64,000 nucleotides of DNA from Mucilaginibacter sp. OK098 (GCF_900142915.1 NZ_FRCM01000011.1:1-64000); one strand, 5' to 3'. Counted from the first letter of the stretch, positions 44,077 through 52,716 are shown. The notes: generated by a model from the letters alone, not told the origin. Made by a program: numbers and translations.

Positions 44077-45561
44077 CTACGAACGCACCAACAGCTTTTC
44101 TCTTTCCAGTTCTTTTAACTGCTGTTCTAATTCTTCGCGTTTGTGCTGGTGAAGCGGGTCATAGGCGAGGTTATTCATCTCATCCTGGTCATGAATAAGG
44201 TTATAAAGCTCATATTGATTTGCATAGGCACCCATGGCGTCAAAATAATAACTGTATTTCCATTCTGCTGTTCTGATAGTGCGTACGCGGTTAGCGGCAT
44301 TTACCATTGATGGCTTGTTATTAAGGCCGGCCTTTGTATCGTCAAATGCAAACAAAATGCTATCCTGAACTGATGTGCCATCTTTTACAATAGGTAACAA
44401 GCTCACCCCGCGCAGGCCGGAGGGCACCATCCTTACATTAGCAATTTCGGCGATGGTTGGCAAAACATCTATAAGTGAAGCCAGGTGCATTGAGTTTTGA
44501 GGCCTTTGTTCGTCTTTAAACAAAATAGGGTTTGAGATCACCATAGGGATGCGGATCGTTTCCTCATAGGCATTAAACATTTTTTGGCGCAGCCCGCCAT
44601 GTGCAAGCCCCATTTCGCCATGGTCCGACGTTTGGATCACAATGGCGGTATCAGCAAGGCGCGTTCCGTCATGCGCGGGTTTGTACAGCTCATTTGTAAA
44701 GTAGCTGATCTCCGTGTCGATCTTCGAAAGCAGGTATCCATAAAAATTAAGGTAATTAAGCTGGTCTTTTTCATCTTTCAAATTGCCCAACCCTGCTTTT
44801 TGTACCTGTAGTACGTCAAACTGCGCCACCGGCTTTTTATTTTCCAGCAGGTTCTCGTCAATGCTTGATGGCAGGCCTATTTGGCGCCCTGCCCAATTTT
44901 TTTCATCGTATCCGTATGTTCCGGCGGTTTTCGGATAAGCCAGCAGATCATGCGGGTTTACAAGCGAGAGGATCATGCAATAAGGCGTCATATCATTATT
45001 TGCGCGCCTGGCTTTTACTGTTTGCAGGTAGTCTATCGCTTCTTTTACGTAGCGGGCATCGTGGTTGGCATAACCTCCTCCAAAGTTCAGCGGGTTTGTA
45101 TCCTCGCCCGAATCAGGCGGTGCCCAGCCCATAGCACCGTACAGCGCTACATCTGCCGCTACCAGTGAAGCATAAGTTGTTACCCCTTTGCTTAAATGCC
45201 ATTTACCGCGGTACTGCACATCATAGCCCTCGCCCTGCAGCATGTTCATAATGTTGGGCATGGTATTATCCAGCTCACCTTCTGCCGGCGAATAATTACC
45301 CAAAGCAGTAAGGGTTTGCGTAACACCATGCTGTGCCGGGTAAGTGCCGGTAAGCAGTGTGGCCCTGCTTGGCGAGCACATACAGGTGTTGCAAAAAGCC
45401 CTGTCGAAGCTAAAGCCATTCTTTTTCAGGAAGGTAAGATTTGGGAGGTTTTCTTCTTCCCAACCAGGCGGAAAATGTTGTGTAGCGCGTTGCTGATCGG
45501 TAATTATGATAATAATATCAGGGTGTTTACCAACCTTTTCAAGATTTTGTTTGAAGCTCAT
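44077..45561 (-). CDS. Sulfatase (formylglycine type)
   Basis: A 494-residue sulfatase-family hydrolase. MCSPSRATLLTG with Cys62-Ser-Pro-Ser-Arg66 is the CxPSR motif in which Cys is converted to formylglycine. IIITDQQR near the start and QTSDHGEMGLAHGG near the middle provide the metal-binding Asp and His. It should remove sulfate esters from a glycan or phenol. No signal peptide is visible, which is unusual for glycan-desulfating enzymes in this phylum. It lies in the glycan locus between GH30 and the sensor gene. Confidence 0.9.
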   Translation of the reverse strand: MSFKQNLEKVGKHPDIIIIITDQQRATQHFPPGWEEENLPNLTFLKKNGFSFDRAFCNTCMCSPSRATLLTGTYPAQHGVTQTLTALGNYSPAEGELDNTMPNIMNMLQGEGYDVQYRGKWHLSKGVTTYASLVAADVALYGAMGWAPPDSGEDTNPLNFGGGYANHDARYVKEAIDYLQTVKARRANNDMTPYCMILSLVNPHDLLAYPKTAGTYGYDEKNWAGRQIGLPSSIDENLLENKKPVAQFDVLQVQKAGLGNLKDEKDQLNYLNFYGYLLSKIDTEISYFTNELYKPAHDGTRLADTAIVIQTSDHGEMGLAHGGLRQKMFNAYEETIRIPMVISNPILFKDEQRPQNSMHLASLIDVLPTIAEIANVRMVPSGLRGVSLLPIVKDGTSVQDSILFAFDDTKAGLNNKPSMVNAANRVRTIRTAEWKYSYYFDAMGAYANQYELYNLIHDQDEMNNLAYDPLHQHKREELEQQLKELEREKLLVRS

Positions 45562-45570
45562 ATATTGTGA

Positions 45571-45600
45571 TTTTGGGTTACAGGTTATTACCCAAAACTA
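45571..45600 (-). promoter_or_regulatory. Sulfatase promoter with an overlapping palindrome
   Basis: On the minus strand TAGTTTTG (45593-45600) matches TAnnTTTG exactly and lies 31 bases before the ATG. An inverted TTTTGGGT/ACCCAAAA (45571-45578 with 45590-45597) overlaps it, a candidate operator. Confidence 0.5.
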
Positions 45601-45695
45601 ACAAAAGTATAATGAGAAAACAAGGCAGGAGTCGTCTTTTCCTCTAACATCAATCTTCTTTTTCTTCCTAATCTCTAACCTCTGGCCTCTAATAA

Positions 45696-47594
45696 CTATT
45701 CCACCACCAGTCTGCTCCACCCTTTATCCCCGGCGTTTTTAATCTCTTTCTTCCTGCTTTCCATCACCTTTTTTATGCGCGAGCTGTAGGCCCAGCAGGT
45801 ACTTTGGCGAATAGAAAGGATTTCGGATAATTTGTGCGATGAGATCTTCCCTTTGGTTGAGTACATCAAAAAGATCATGTAAAAAGCTTTATTAATTGGG
45901 ATACGGGTATTTTGTAAGATAGTATAGGCAATTACCGATTCTTCATAGCCGCATTTGGAACACCTGCGACTATAGGGCAAATGCCCGTGCCCGTAATGGG
46001 TGTTGCCACATTTGCGACAGCCATATCCGTTTTCCCATTTCAAATCCGACAGAAATTTAAAGCAGGTTTCCCTGTCGGGATAGATCTTGCTGAACTCTTC
46101 AAAATCAACCTCGGCCGACATTACCCTGTCATGACTGATCTTTTCAATATCCTGGTGCAAAATTGTATTGTCCTGCTCCAGCAACACATTCATCCTGGAG
46201 ATTTCTTCGGCCTGTTGTTTTAACAGGTCGTTAACGGTTGTCAGCTCTTCATTTTGCTGCTCAATCAGCGTTGATTTTTCAACCAGTTCTTTGGTGCGCT
46301 CCTGTACTTGCGCCTCTAAGTTTTTATTCAGCGCATCCTTTAGCTCTTCATTTAATTTTAACTGCCTTATTATGTGCAGCTGCGCCTGCTCTTCCTGTTT
46401 TTTTAACAGGCGTACTTTATCGCCAATGGCAAAAGATATAAATACCATCTCCATTATAAAGCAAAAGCTTAAGCTGTAATAGGCAGAGGCAGTTACCGGC
46501 AGCCACCATAAGTTTAAAGCTATTAATGCTTTTACAACAAAACCGGTTAATAAAAACAAATAGCCGATAACAAAAAAGCGCGCGGCCCTGTATCCATTTA
46601 TTAACACATAACAGCCTGTAAAAAAAGCCAGTGTTAAAGGTACTATCTCAATTATCTTGTAGCTGAACCAGTTTGGGTTAACGGTTAAGCAAAGCACAAA
46701 AAATAGTGATCGCAAACCAATAACCCACCATACCAGTTTGTTTAAGCGTGGGGCATTAACTTTTAAATTCAGCAGGCTTTGCGCAAACAGCACCGAAAAT
46801 ATACTTGCTGAAAACAAAGCAACCCCATAGGCATTATGGTTCCACATAGGCGAGCCGGGCCATATGTATTGGTAGGCAATACCATCGGCACACATTTCAT
46901 AAAGGCCGATGCTGAGGTTATATGCTATATAATACAAGTATTGCCTTTGCCGCATAGCAATAAACATCATGAGGTTATACAGCCCGAAAACCAGGATCAT
47001 TCCGTAAAAAATGCCGAAGAAAAAATACTCATCAAGCGCATAGCTTATAAACCAGTTTACTGAGCGCAACACCATAATAACATTTACAGGCTGGTGCGAT
47101 TTTATGCGGATATAATAAATGTATTCGCCACTGAGGCTGTTGTTAAGATTTAAGCTAAAGTTTTTGTGCTGATAAAACCGGGCCGAAAATGGCCTGCTGC
47201 TGCCAAGTAAGGTGGCTGTGTAATTATAGTTTTTATCAGGTGAATATACTGTAATGCTGTCAATGGTCTGGTCAAAAAATTCCAGGATCCAGTTATTCCG
47301 CGATTGGGGATTGTGATTTATTTTAACCCGATACCAATAAGCAGTGCCTGGTTCAGCGGTTATGGGGGTAGCCTGTTTGTTAACCTTAAATTTATTAACA
47401 AATGCACTGCTTTTTATCTGCGCTATACCAAGTGCGCTGTGTACGTCCTCAAAACAATCAACCTCATTAAACCTGAAAATTTGCTGTTTTAATTTATCGC
47501 TGATGTTAACGGCAACCTGTGCTTCGGCGGTAATTGCTGTAAGCAGCAAAAACAAAATGGGGGGTATATAAAATCTCAGTAAAAGTTTATTCAT
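45696..47594 (-). CDS. 7TM-DISM membrane sensor fused to an IS1595-type zinc-ribbon/HTH domain
   Basis: A 632-residue protein from the ATG at 47592-47594 (MNKLLLRFYIPP); an earlier Met adds 14 residues before the signal. Order: signal peptide (1-26), an extracytoplasmic 7TMR-DISM-type sensor domain (~30-185), seven membrane helices (~193-390), a long coiled coil (~394-486), then a zinc ribbon with CRKC (526-529) and CSKC (545-548) and an HTH region (~569-606, PINKAFYMIFLMYSTKGKISS, SIRQSTCWAYSSRIKK). The last ~120 residues match the N-terminal head of IS1595-family transposases, but no DDE domain follows. It is probably a one-component membrane regulator binding DNA directly. Neighbouring GH and sulfatase genes are likely targets; this is inference. 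Confidence 0.85.
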   Translation of the reverse strand: MNKLLLRFYIPPILFLLLTAITAEAQVAVNISDKLKQQIFRFNEVDCFEDVHSALGIAQIKSSAFVNKFKVNKQATPITAEPGTAYWYRVKINHNPQSRNNWILEFFDQTIDSITVYSPDKNYNYTATLLGSSRPFSARFYQHKNFSLNLNNSLSGEYIYYIRIKSHQPVNVIMVLRSVNWFISYALDEYFFFGIFYGMILVFGLYNLMMFIAMRQRQYLYYIAYNLSIGLYEMCADGIAYQYIWPGSPMWNHNAYGVALFSASIFSVLFAQSLLNLKVNAPRLNKLVWWVIGLRSLFFVLCLTVNPNWFSYKIIEIVPLTLAFFTGCYVLINGYRAARFFVIGYLFLLTGFVVKALIALNLWWLPVTASAYYSLSFCFIMEMVFISFAIGDKVRLLKKQEEQAQLHIIRQLKLNEELKDALNKNLEAQVQERTKELVEKSTLIEQQNEELTTVNDLLKQQAEEISRMNVLLEQDNTILHQDIEKISHDRVMSAEVDFEEFSKIYPDRETCFKFLSDLKWENGYGCRKCGNTHYGHGHLPYSRRCSKCGYEESVIAYTILQNTRIPINKAFYMIFLMYSTKGKISSHKLSEILSIRQSTCWAYSSRIKKVMESRKKEIKNAGDKGWSRLVVE

Positions 47595-47832
47595 GCGCAC
47601 AGGGTCATTGCAATACTTAAAGGTTTTTATAAGCATTACAGTTTATAACGGATTGGTTCCGTTAAGCAAGATAATATATTTCTTTTCTTAATCCTATTAA
47701 GAGTGGATTTTACAATTAATTGTTGAGGTAAAAGTGAAAAGCTGAAAGCCCCAAGACCAAAGCTTAATTGCCTTTTGCTTTCCCCTTTTTCGTCATTCCT
47801 TTTTGCTTTCAGCTTTCCGCTCTCCTCCTCCC

Positions 47833-49065
47833 TTAAGGTACTTTAAATCCCAACGCCTCTATATATCCTTTATTTGGCTTACAATTTTCAAATTTGCTGT
47901 TGTTTAAAAATGCATATAGTGCTTTTATTAATTGTGCGCGGTCTTCGGGTGCGGCCTTGCGGATCTCTTCAAAAGTTGAACGGGGTTTTTCGGTGTACTC
48001 AATTAGGTTATCGTAGCCGGCAGGTACATCAAAGGTGATAATGCCGGCGGTATTGTCCAGTTTTTTATAAGGCCAGTAATGCCAGCCGATGTTATTTTTC
48101 TCTAACAGGTCTTTAAATGTTTTTACCCATTCATCCTTATTTTCGCCGGTTTCGCCGCAGTAAATGGGCACGTTGTACTTATCCCTGAAATCTACATAAT
48201 CCTGGATCACTTTCTGGGTTGGCTCCGTCCAGTATTTATGGAACTGGTAAACCAGCTTTGAATCAAACGGCGGACCAAACACTTTAAAATTACTATCCCA
48301 TTGTGCACCGCCTAAAAACAGGATATGATTTTTATCAACCATACGGATCGATTTAGTGATCTCTTTATACAGCGGTTCCAGGTATTGATTGAATTCTTCG
48401 GCCTTAAAATAAGTAGCAATAGGCTCGTTTAACAGATCATAACCCATAACTGTTGTTTCATTGGCATAATGCGCCGCTATCCGGTGCCAAATATTTATGG
48501 TTAATTGTTGGCTAGCCTTGCTTTTAAACAAAAATGGATATCCATAGCCATCGTCAATATTATCACCGGTTTGACCGCCAGGTGCGGCATGCATATCTAA
48601 AATAACATATAAACCTTCTTTTTTGCACCAACCAATAACCCTGTCAAGCAGCTCGAATCCACGGTTAGGATTGTTCTGACCCATATAGCTTTCCGCTGTA
48701 AACAGGCGGTAATTAAAAGGGATCCGGATAGAATTCATCCCCGATGCTTTTAAAAAGTGGATATCGGCTGCGGTGATATAAGTGTCCTGGTATTTTTCCC
48801 AGAAAGCCTTTACATCTTCGGGGCCTAATATTTCTGCCAGGGCCTGATTGATCAGCTTTGGCGAATTAACGTTTTTAAATTTAAACATATAGCCTTCGGG
48901 CACCAGCCAGTTACCCAGGTTTGTGCCCCGCATTAAAAAAGGTTTATTATTGGGGCCAATAACCTCCTTCCCTTTCACTGTAATGAACTTACCGGTTTGG
49001 GCTTTTAAAATTATTGGAGCTATAAACAGCAATAAAAAAGTGAGGATTTTTCTTAACTTATTCAT
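47833..49065 (-). CDS. GH5 family glycoside hydrolase (exo-beta-1,3-glucanase/cellulase-like)
   Basis: A 410-residue exported enzyme (signal ends KAQ). RGTNLGNWLVPEGYMF near 46, NSIRIPFNYR near 111, LDMHAAPGGQ near 156, LLNEPI with the acid/base Glu214 and YCGETGEN with the nucleophile Glu305 are the GH5 landmarks. GNWLVPEG and HAAPGGQ resemble exo-beta-1,3-glucanases more than cellulases. It begins the same-strand glycan locus and probably works on oligosaccharides released by GH16 and GH30. Confidence 0.92.
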   Translation of the reverse strand: MNKLRKILTFLLLFIAPIILKAQTGKFITVKGKEVIGPNNKPFLMRGTNLGNWLVPEGYMFKFKNVNSPKLINQALAEILGPEDVKAFWEKYQDTYITAADIHFLKASGMNSIRIPFNYRLFTAESYMGQNNPNRGFELLDRVIGWCKKEGLYVILDMHAAPGGQTGDNIDDGYGYPFLFKSKASQQLTINIWHRIAAHYANETTVMGYDLLNEPIATYFKAEEFNQYLEPLYKEITKSIRMVDKNHILFLGGAQWDSNFKVFGPPFDSKLVYQFHKYWTEPTQKVIQDYVDFRDKYNVPIYCGETGENKDEWVKTFKDLLEKNNIGWHYWPYKKLDNTAGIITFDVPAGYDNLIEYTEKPRSTFEEIRKAAPEDRAQLIKALYAFLNNSKFENCKPNKGYIEALGFKVP

Positions 49066-49276
49066 ATTGATACAGGAAATGGGAGGTGTATAATTTGATT
49101 TTGTAAGCTAATATAGTATTATTAACTATTATCAATTACATACATTTGGGCGAAGATTTTTTCTTTAAATACCGGCTCAAATTTTTTGATACGCTTTAAT
49201 AACAACGTATATTAACACTGCATTAGCTATTTAAATAAAAAAGTAAATGCGCAGTAAACATTTTAATACCAATAAC

Positions 49277-50023
49277 ATGAAACGAATAAAAATTTTAGTA
49301 GCAGTATGCATATTTTGTATCTCACCTGCATTTGCTCAAAATTTGAAGGTGGCGGTAGCTGCAAACCTGCAGTCGGTTATAAAAGTATTGCAAAGCGATT
49401 TTAAAAGTAAAACGGGCATTATGATCGAGCCGATAGTAGGCTCATCAGGTAATTTGACCAACCAGGTAAAAAACGGTGCGCCTTATGACGTGTTTTTATC
49501 TGCGGATATGACCTTCCCGGAGCTACTTTTTACGGAAGGGTTCAGCGCAAAAAAACCAGTAGTTTATGCACAGGGCAGTCTAATTATCTGCAGTAGCCAG
49601 GATATAGGTTTTGAGAATTGGGAAAGAGTGTTGCTTACAGAAAGGGTAAAAAAAATAGCCATTGCCAATCCGGCTATAGCACCCTATGGCAAAGCTGCCG
49701 AAGAGGCCCTGAAGCGTAAGGGGATTTTAGACAATATTCAATCAAAAGTCGTCCATGGCGAAAGCATCTCGCAGATAAATACTTATATCACCACCGGGGT
49801 GGTTGAAGTGGGCTTTACAACGCAGGCGCTGGTTAAAGATCCTGCCAATAAAAACCCGCTGTACTGGAAAATCATCGACCCTAAATTATATGCCCCTATT
49901 GAACAGGGAATGGTAATATTGAAGCATGGAGCTACCAATCCTGATGCCGAAAAATTTTATCAATACATTTTAGGTCCGGCGGCGAAAGCTGTTTTTGAGA
50001 AATATGGGTATCATGTTCAATAG
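49277..50023 (+). CDS. modA: Molybdate ABC transporter substrate-binding protein
   Basis: A 248-residue periplasmic protein from the ATG at 49277 (MKRIKILVAVCIF), with a signal peptide (ends AFAQ); an upstream Met would add 10 residues. LKVAVAANLQSVI, VGSSGNLTNQVKNGAPYDVFLSAD and IANPAIAPYGKAAEEAL are ModA signatures that line the oxyanion site. It delivers molybdate (possibly tungstate) to the permease encoded 330 bases downstream. The molybdenum supply fits with the molybdoenzyme at 56496. Confidence 0.94.
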   Translation: MKRIKILVAVCIFCISPAFAQNLKVAVAANLQSVIKVLQSDFKSKTGIMIEPIVGSSGNLTNQVKNGAPYDVFLSADMTFPELLFTEGFSAKKPVVYAQGSLIICSSQDIGFENWERVLLTERVKKIAIANPAIAPYGKAAEEALKRKGILDNIQSKVVHGESISQINTYITTGVVEVGFTTQALVKDPANKNPLYWKIIDPKLYAPIEQGMVILKHGATNPDAEKFYQYILGPAAKAVFEKYGYHVQ

Positions 50024-50353
50024 TAAAAAAGCATGGGGCTGTGCGGTTCTCCTCTTGAGAGGGGTGCAGGGGTGTGTTCTTCCATTGCTTACCTCATTCC
50101 CTGTCCTGCGGCGGGCTGTGAGGACACAGCCCGTAGGATTCCAGATATCGATGGGTTTTAAACTCCGTATGTTCGAAATGTACTCCATTAATGAATTTGC
50201 CATATTTCGCAGGCCTTCGACCTGCGCTGTTATATGTCGCCCTTTCAGGGCTTGGATGCTACAGGCTTTTTTTAAAGCCCTGAAGGGGCTAAACGCGTCA
50301 GCGCAGGTCGAAGGCCTGCGCGCAGATGATGTTTTTTTAAATCTTCCTTTAAA
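50024..50353. other. 330-base gap inside the mod operon with a nested inverted repeat
   Basis: No gene is seen. A CGGGCTGTG/CACAGCCCG hairpin lies near 50113-50135, followed by the 113-base element at 50208-50320. Both must be transcribed if modA and modB share a message. Confidence 0.6.
50208..50320. mobile_element. Nested inverted-repeat element between modA and modB
   Basis: Perfect 22-bp ends (50208-50229 and 50299-50320, CGCAGGCCTTCGACCTGCGC...) enclose a second inverted pair (GCCCTTTCAGGGCTT at 50239-50253 and AAGCCCTGAAGGGGC at 50275-50289). No coding capacity. Confidence 0.75.
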
Positions 50354-51025
50354 ATGGATCTAACTCCCATATATCTCACCTTAAAATTAGCAGGCATAAC
50401 AACCCTGTTATTGCTGCTTACCGGCTTGCCGGTTGCGTGGTGGCTGTCAAGGGGGCGGTCGTTTTTTAAAATAATGCTTGAAGCTATTATAACCATGCCG
50501 CTGGTCCTGCCGCCATCGGTGCTGGGTTTTTATTTGTTGCTGGCTTTTAGTCCGCAGCATGGTATTGGCAAATGGTTGCAGCATACGTTTGACGTGCAGT
50601 TTGTATTTTCATTTAAAGGATTGGTGCTGGCATCTGTTATCTACAGCATGCCCTTCATGATAGGGCCTATAAAATCGGCATTACAGCAATTGCCGGTCTC
50701 CCTTTCGCAGGCATCTTATAGCCTGGGGAAAAGCAGGTGGCAAACTTTTATAAAAGTGCTTTTGCCCAATATAAAGCCATCGTTATTAACGGCAATTGTA
50801 TTAACCTTTGCCCATACTCTTGGCGAGTTTGGCGTAGTACTAATGATAGGCGGCAACATTCCCGGCGTTACCAGGGTGGCATCCATTGCCGTTTATGATT
50901 CAGTTGAGCAAATGGATTATCATACCGCCAATGTATATTCGCTCATCCTGTTTGCCATTACTTTTGTTTTGGTGATAGCCGTGTTCATCTTTAATAAATA
51001 CCAGTTAAAAAGCCCTTTGGAATGA
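50354..51025 (+). CDS. modB: Molybdate ABC transporter permease
   Basis: A 223-residue inner-membrane permease with about five helices. PLVLPPSVLGFYLLLAFSP and the cytoplasmic coupling loop ALQQLPVSLSQASYSLGKSRWQTFIKVLLPNI, followed by LTFAHTLGEFGVVLMIGGNIPG, are typical of ModB. Its stop overlaps the modC start by ATGA. Both depend on the same message. Confidence 0.95.
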   Translation: MDLTPIYLTLKLAGITTLLLLLTGLPVAWWLSRGRSFFKIMLEAIITMPLVLPPSVLGFYLLLAFSPQHGIGKWLQHTFDVQFVFSFKGLVLASVIYSMPFMIGPIKSALQQLPVSLSQASYSLGKSRWQTFIKVLLPNIKPSLLTAIVLTFAHTLGEFGVVLMIGGNIPGVTRVASIAVYDSVEQMDYHTANVYSLILFAITFVLVIAVFIFNKYQLKSPLE

Positions 51026-51639
51026 TCAGCATAGATATTGAGAAAAAGCTAAAGGCTTATAAAGGGCAGCAGATATTGCGGGTGAAAGAGCAATTCCCAA
51101 CCGGCAGTATTACCAAAATTTACGGCCCTTCTGGCGCCGGTAAAACCACACTTTTAAAAACTATTGCCGGGTTTACTAATCTCGAAAAAGGTAAAATTGT
51201 AGTTAATGATATAACCTGGTTAAATACGGATCAAAAAATAAACCTGCGACCTCAAAAAAGAATGGCCGGATTTGTTTTCCAGGATTATGCGCTGTTTCCT
51301 AACATGACTGTTTTGCATCACCTTGAATATGCAACAAATGACAATGCATGGATAACCCGCTTATTGGCCATAGGAAAGCTGGAGCCATTTGCAACCCACA
51401 AACCCGAATACCTTTCAGGTGGACAACAACAGCGCTTAGCCATTTTAAGGGCGCTGGCCATTAAACCAAAATTGTTGCTGATGGACGAACCATTTTCGGC
51501 CTTAGACCCCGAAAATAAATCGGCTTTGATTGCTGAACTGAAGGTGGTTTTTGAGGAACTGGGCACATCCGTATTGATTGTAACCCATAATCCGCAGGAG
51601 TTGGACGGGCTGACGGATAGAGAACTGAGGATACACTAA
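51022..51639 (+). CDS. modC: Molybdate ABC transporter ATPase, short form
   Basis: A 205-residue ATPase: Walker A GPSGAGKTT near 37, Q-loop VFQDYALFPNM, signature LSGGQQQRLAILRAL, Walker B LLLMDEPFSALD and the switch His in THNPQEL. Usual ModC proteins are ~350 residues with a C-terminal molybdate-binding TOBE domain; here it is missing, so regulation by bound molybdate is probably absent. Translation is coupled to modB. Confidence 0.92.
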   Translation: MISIDIEKKLKAYKGQQILRVKEQFPTGSITKIYGPSGAGKTTLLKTIAGFTNLEKGKIVVNDITWLNTDQKINLRPQKRMAGFVFQDYALFPNMTVLHHLEYATNDNAWITRLLAIGKLEPFATHKPEYLSGGQQQRLAILRALAIKPKLLLMDEPFSALDPENKSALIAELKVVFEELGTSVLIVTHNPQELDGLTDRELRIH

Positions 51640-51647
51640 TTTAAGAA

Positions 51648-51766
51648 ACACTAATTGCACGAATTTATTCGAATTTCACGAATTGGGGAGGGTAGCTGAT
51701 TAGAACGAATTTTCACGAATCGAGTTTGTGCTAATTCTCCTCAATTCGTGAAATTCGGTTCAATTA
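51648..51766. repeat. CACGAATT/AATTCGTG repeat, copy 2
   Basis: ACACTAATTGCACGAATT... at 51648-51686 is identical over 39 bases to 52772-52810. A reverse-oriented CTCAATTCGTGAAATTCGG arm follows at about 51739-51757. It lies between modC and the convergent peroxiredoxin gene. Confidence 0.75.
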
Positions 51767-52342
51767 TAAACTTTTTGCTATCAGGCTTATCGATGGTCTT
51801 TTTGTGTAATCCTTGTCAAAATGAACAAACACAATTTTTCCTGAGCTATTGATCACATAGGTAGCCGGAACAGGCAGCACATGGTCTGTATTGCCATTAC
51901 CTTTTTCTAAATCAACTCCATACCCTTTTAGTTTTGCATACAGGTTTGGGTCAACTGTATAGTTTACATCGTAAGCTTTCATTATTGAATAGCCTTTATC
52001 CTGCACTATTGAAAATGATGCGTGTGTTTTTTCAATGGTTTTATTGATGTTTTCGCCTGTTTCAGGCGTTACGCCAATTACATAGGCACCTTTTGCGGTT
52101 AATAATTGCAATGAATCCTGCAATTGCTGTATGTGCTTATTGCAATAAGGGCACCACTGGCCACGATAAAAAAACAACACTACCGATTTATGTTCCTTAA
52201 GCAAAGCTTTCAGATCAAGGGTTTTGCCTGCGTTATCCGTAGCTGTAAATTCCGGTGCGTGGGCTCCGTTTTTAAGTCCTGTTTGTGCAATTGCCTGTAA
52301 ACAGAAAAACAGTGTAACGGCTATGAGTATATATTTTTTCAT
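51764..52342 (-). CDS. Exported peroxiredoxin-like (AhpC/TSA family) protein
   Basis: A 192-residue protein with a signal peptide (AIAQ, 1-20) and a thioredoxin fold. FFYRGQWCPYCNKH near 57-70 carries Cys64 and Cys67, the peroxidatic-type position of AhpC/TSA-like domains. HAPEFTATDNAGKTLDL precedes it. It probably reduces peroxides or disulfides in the periplasm. It lies 74 bases downstream of the methionine-rich peptide gene, so the two may share the sigma-dependent promoter at 52717. Confidence 0.82.
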   Translation of the reverse strand: MKKYILIAVTLFFCLQAIAQTGLKNGAHAPEFTATDNAGKTLDLKALLKEHKSVVLFFYRGQWCPYCNKHIQQLQDSLQLLTAKGAYVIGVTPETGENINKTIEKTHASFSIVQDKGYSIMKAYDVNYTVDPNLYAKLKGYGVDLEKGNGNTDHVLPVPATYVINSSGKIVFVHFDKDYTKRPSISLIAKSL

Positions 52343-52416
52343 TTGTCCTTTAAGTATTTAAAAATTTATAAAAAAGGAAGGAAGAAAGCTCTCCCTTCCA
52401 ATCAAACAAAAACAAC

Positions 52417-52677
52417 TCACATTTTACCTGAAGAGTCTTTCTTCATTTTGTCCATTTTCTTGTCCATTTTCATTTTGTCTTTCGACATTTTGTCCATCTT
52501 TTTCTTTTCCATTTTATCCATCTTCATCTTATCATTTTTCATTTTGTCCATTTTGCCGGTATCGCTAAGGGCAACGGTTGTTGAAGATAAATGGTTTACT
52601 GGTTTTGCCTGGATAGTTAATGATAAACAAGCTACAATGGCAGTTGCTAAAACTGCGCCCGAAATAATTGATTTCAT
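52417..52677 (-). CDS. Exported methionine/lysine-rich MXKDX-type repeat peptide
   Basis: An 86-residue protein: signal peptide 1-24 (IQA), a short neutral linker, then from residue 42 a low-complexity Met-Lys-Asp tail with KMDKM, KMKMDKM and KKMDKM units. Twelve Met fall in the last 44 residues. This is the pentapeptide MXKDX repeat pattern. In Azospira a periplasmic Met-rich peptide of similar kind is oxidised by hypochlorite and re-reduced by a methionine sulfoxide reductase. The promoter here shares the ECF motif with the sigma gene. Metal binding by Met and Asp is an alternative. Confidence 0.85.
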   Translation of the reverse strand: MKSIISGAVLATAIVACLSLTIQAKPVNHLSSTTVALSDTGKMDKMKNDKMKMDKMEKKKMDKMSKDKMKMDKKMDKMKKDSSGKM

Positions 52678-52716
52678 ACGTTGTAATTTTTTAGTTTTTT
52701 AATTGTTATTTACCCC

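Noticed and set aside
45696..46200. IS1595 transposon inserted at the end of the sensor gene
   Set aside because: The frame is continuous into the coiled coil, there are no terminal inverted repeats or target duplication, and no DDE domain follows, so it is a fusion rather than an insertion.
49995..50363. Open frame of 122 codons across the end of modA and the following gap
   Set aside because: It overlaps modA's end and the nested inverted repeat; composition is repeat-driven and the predicted protein has no family features.
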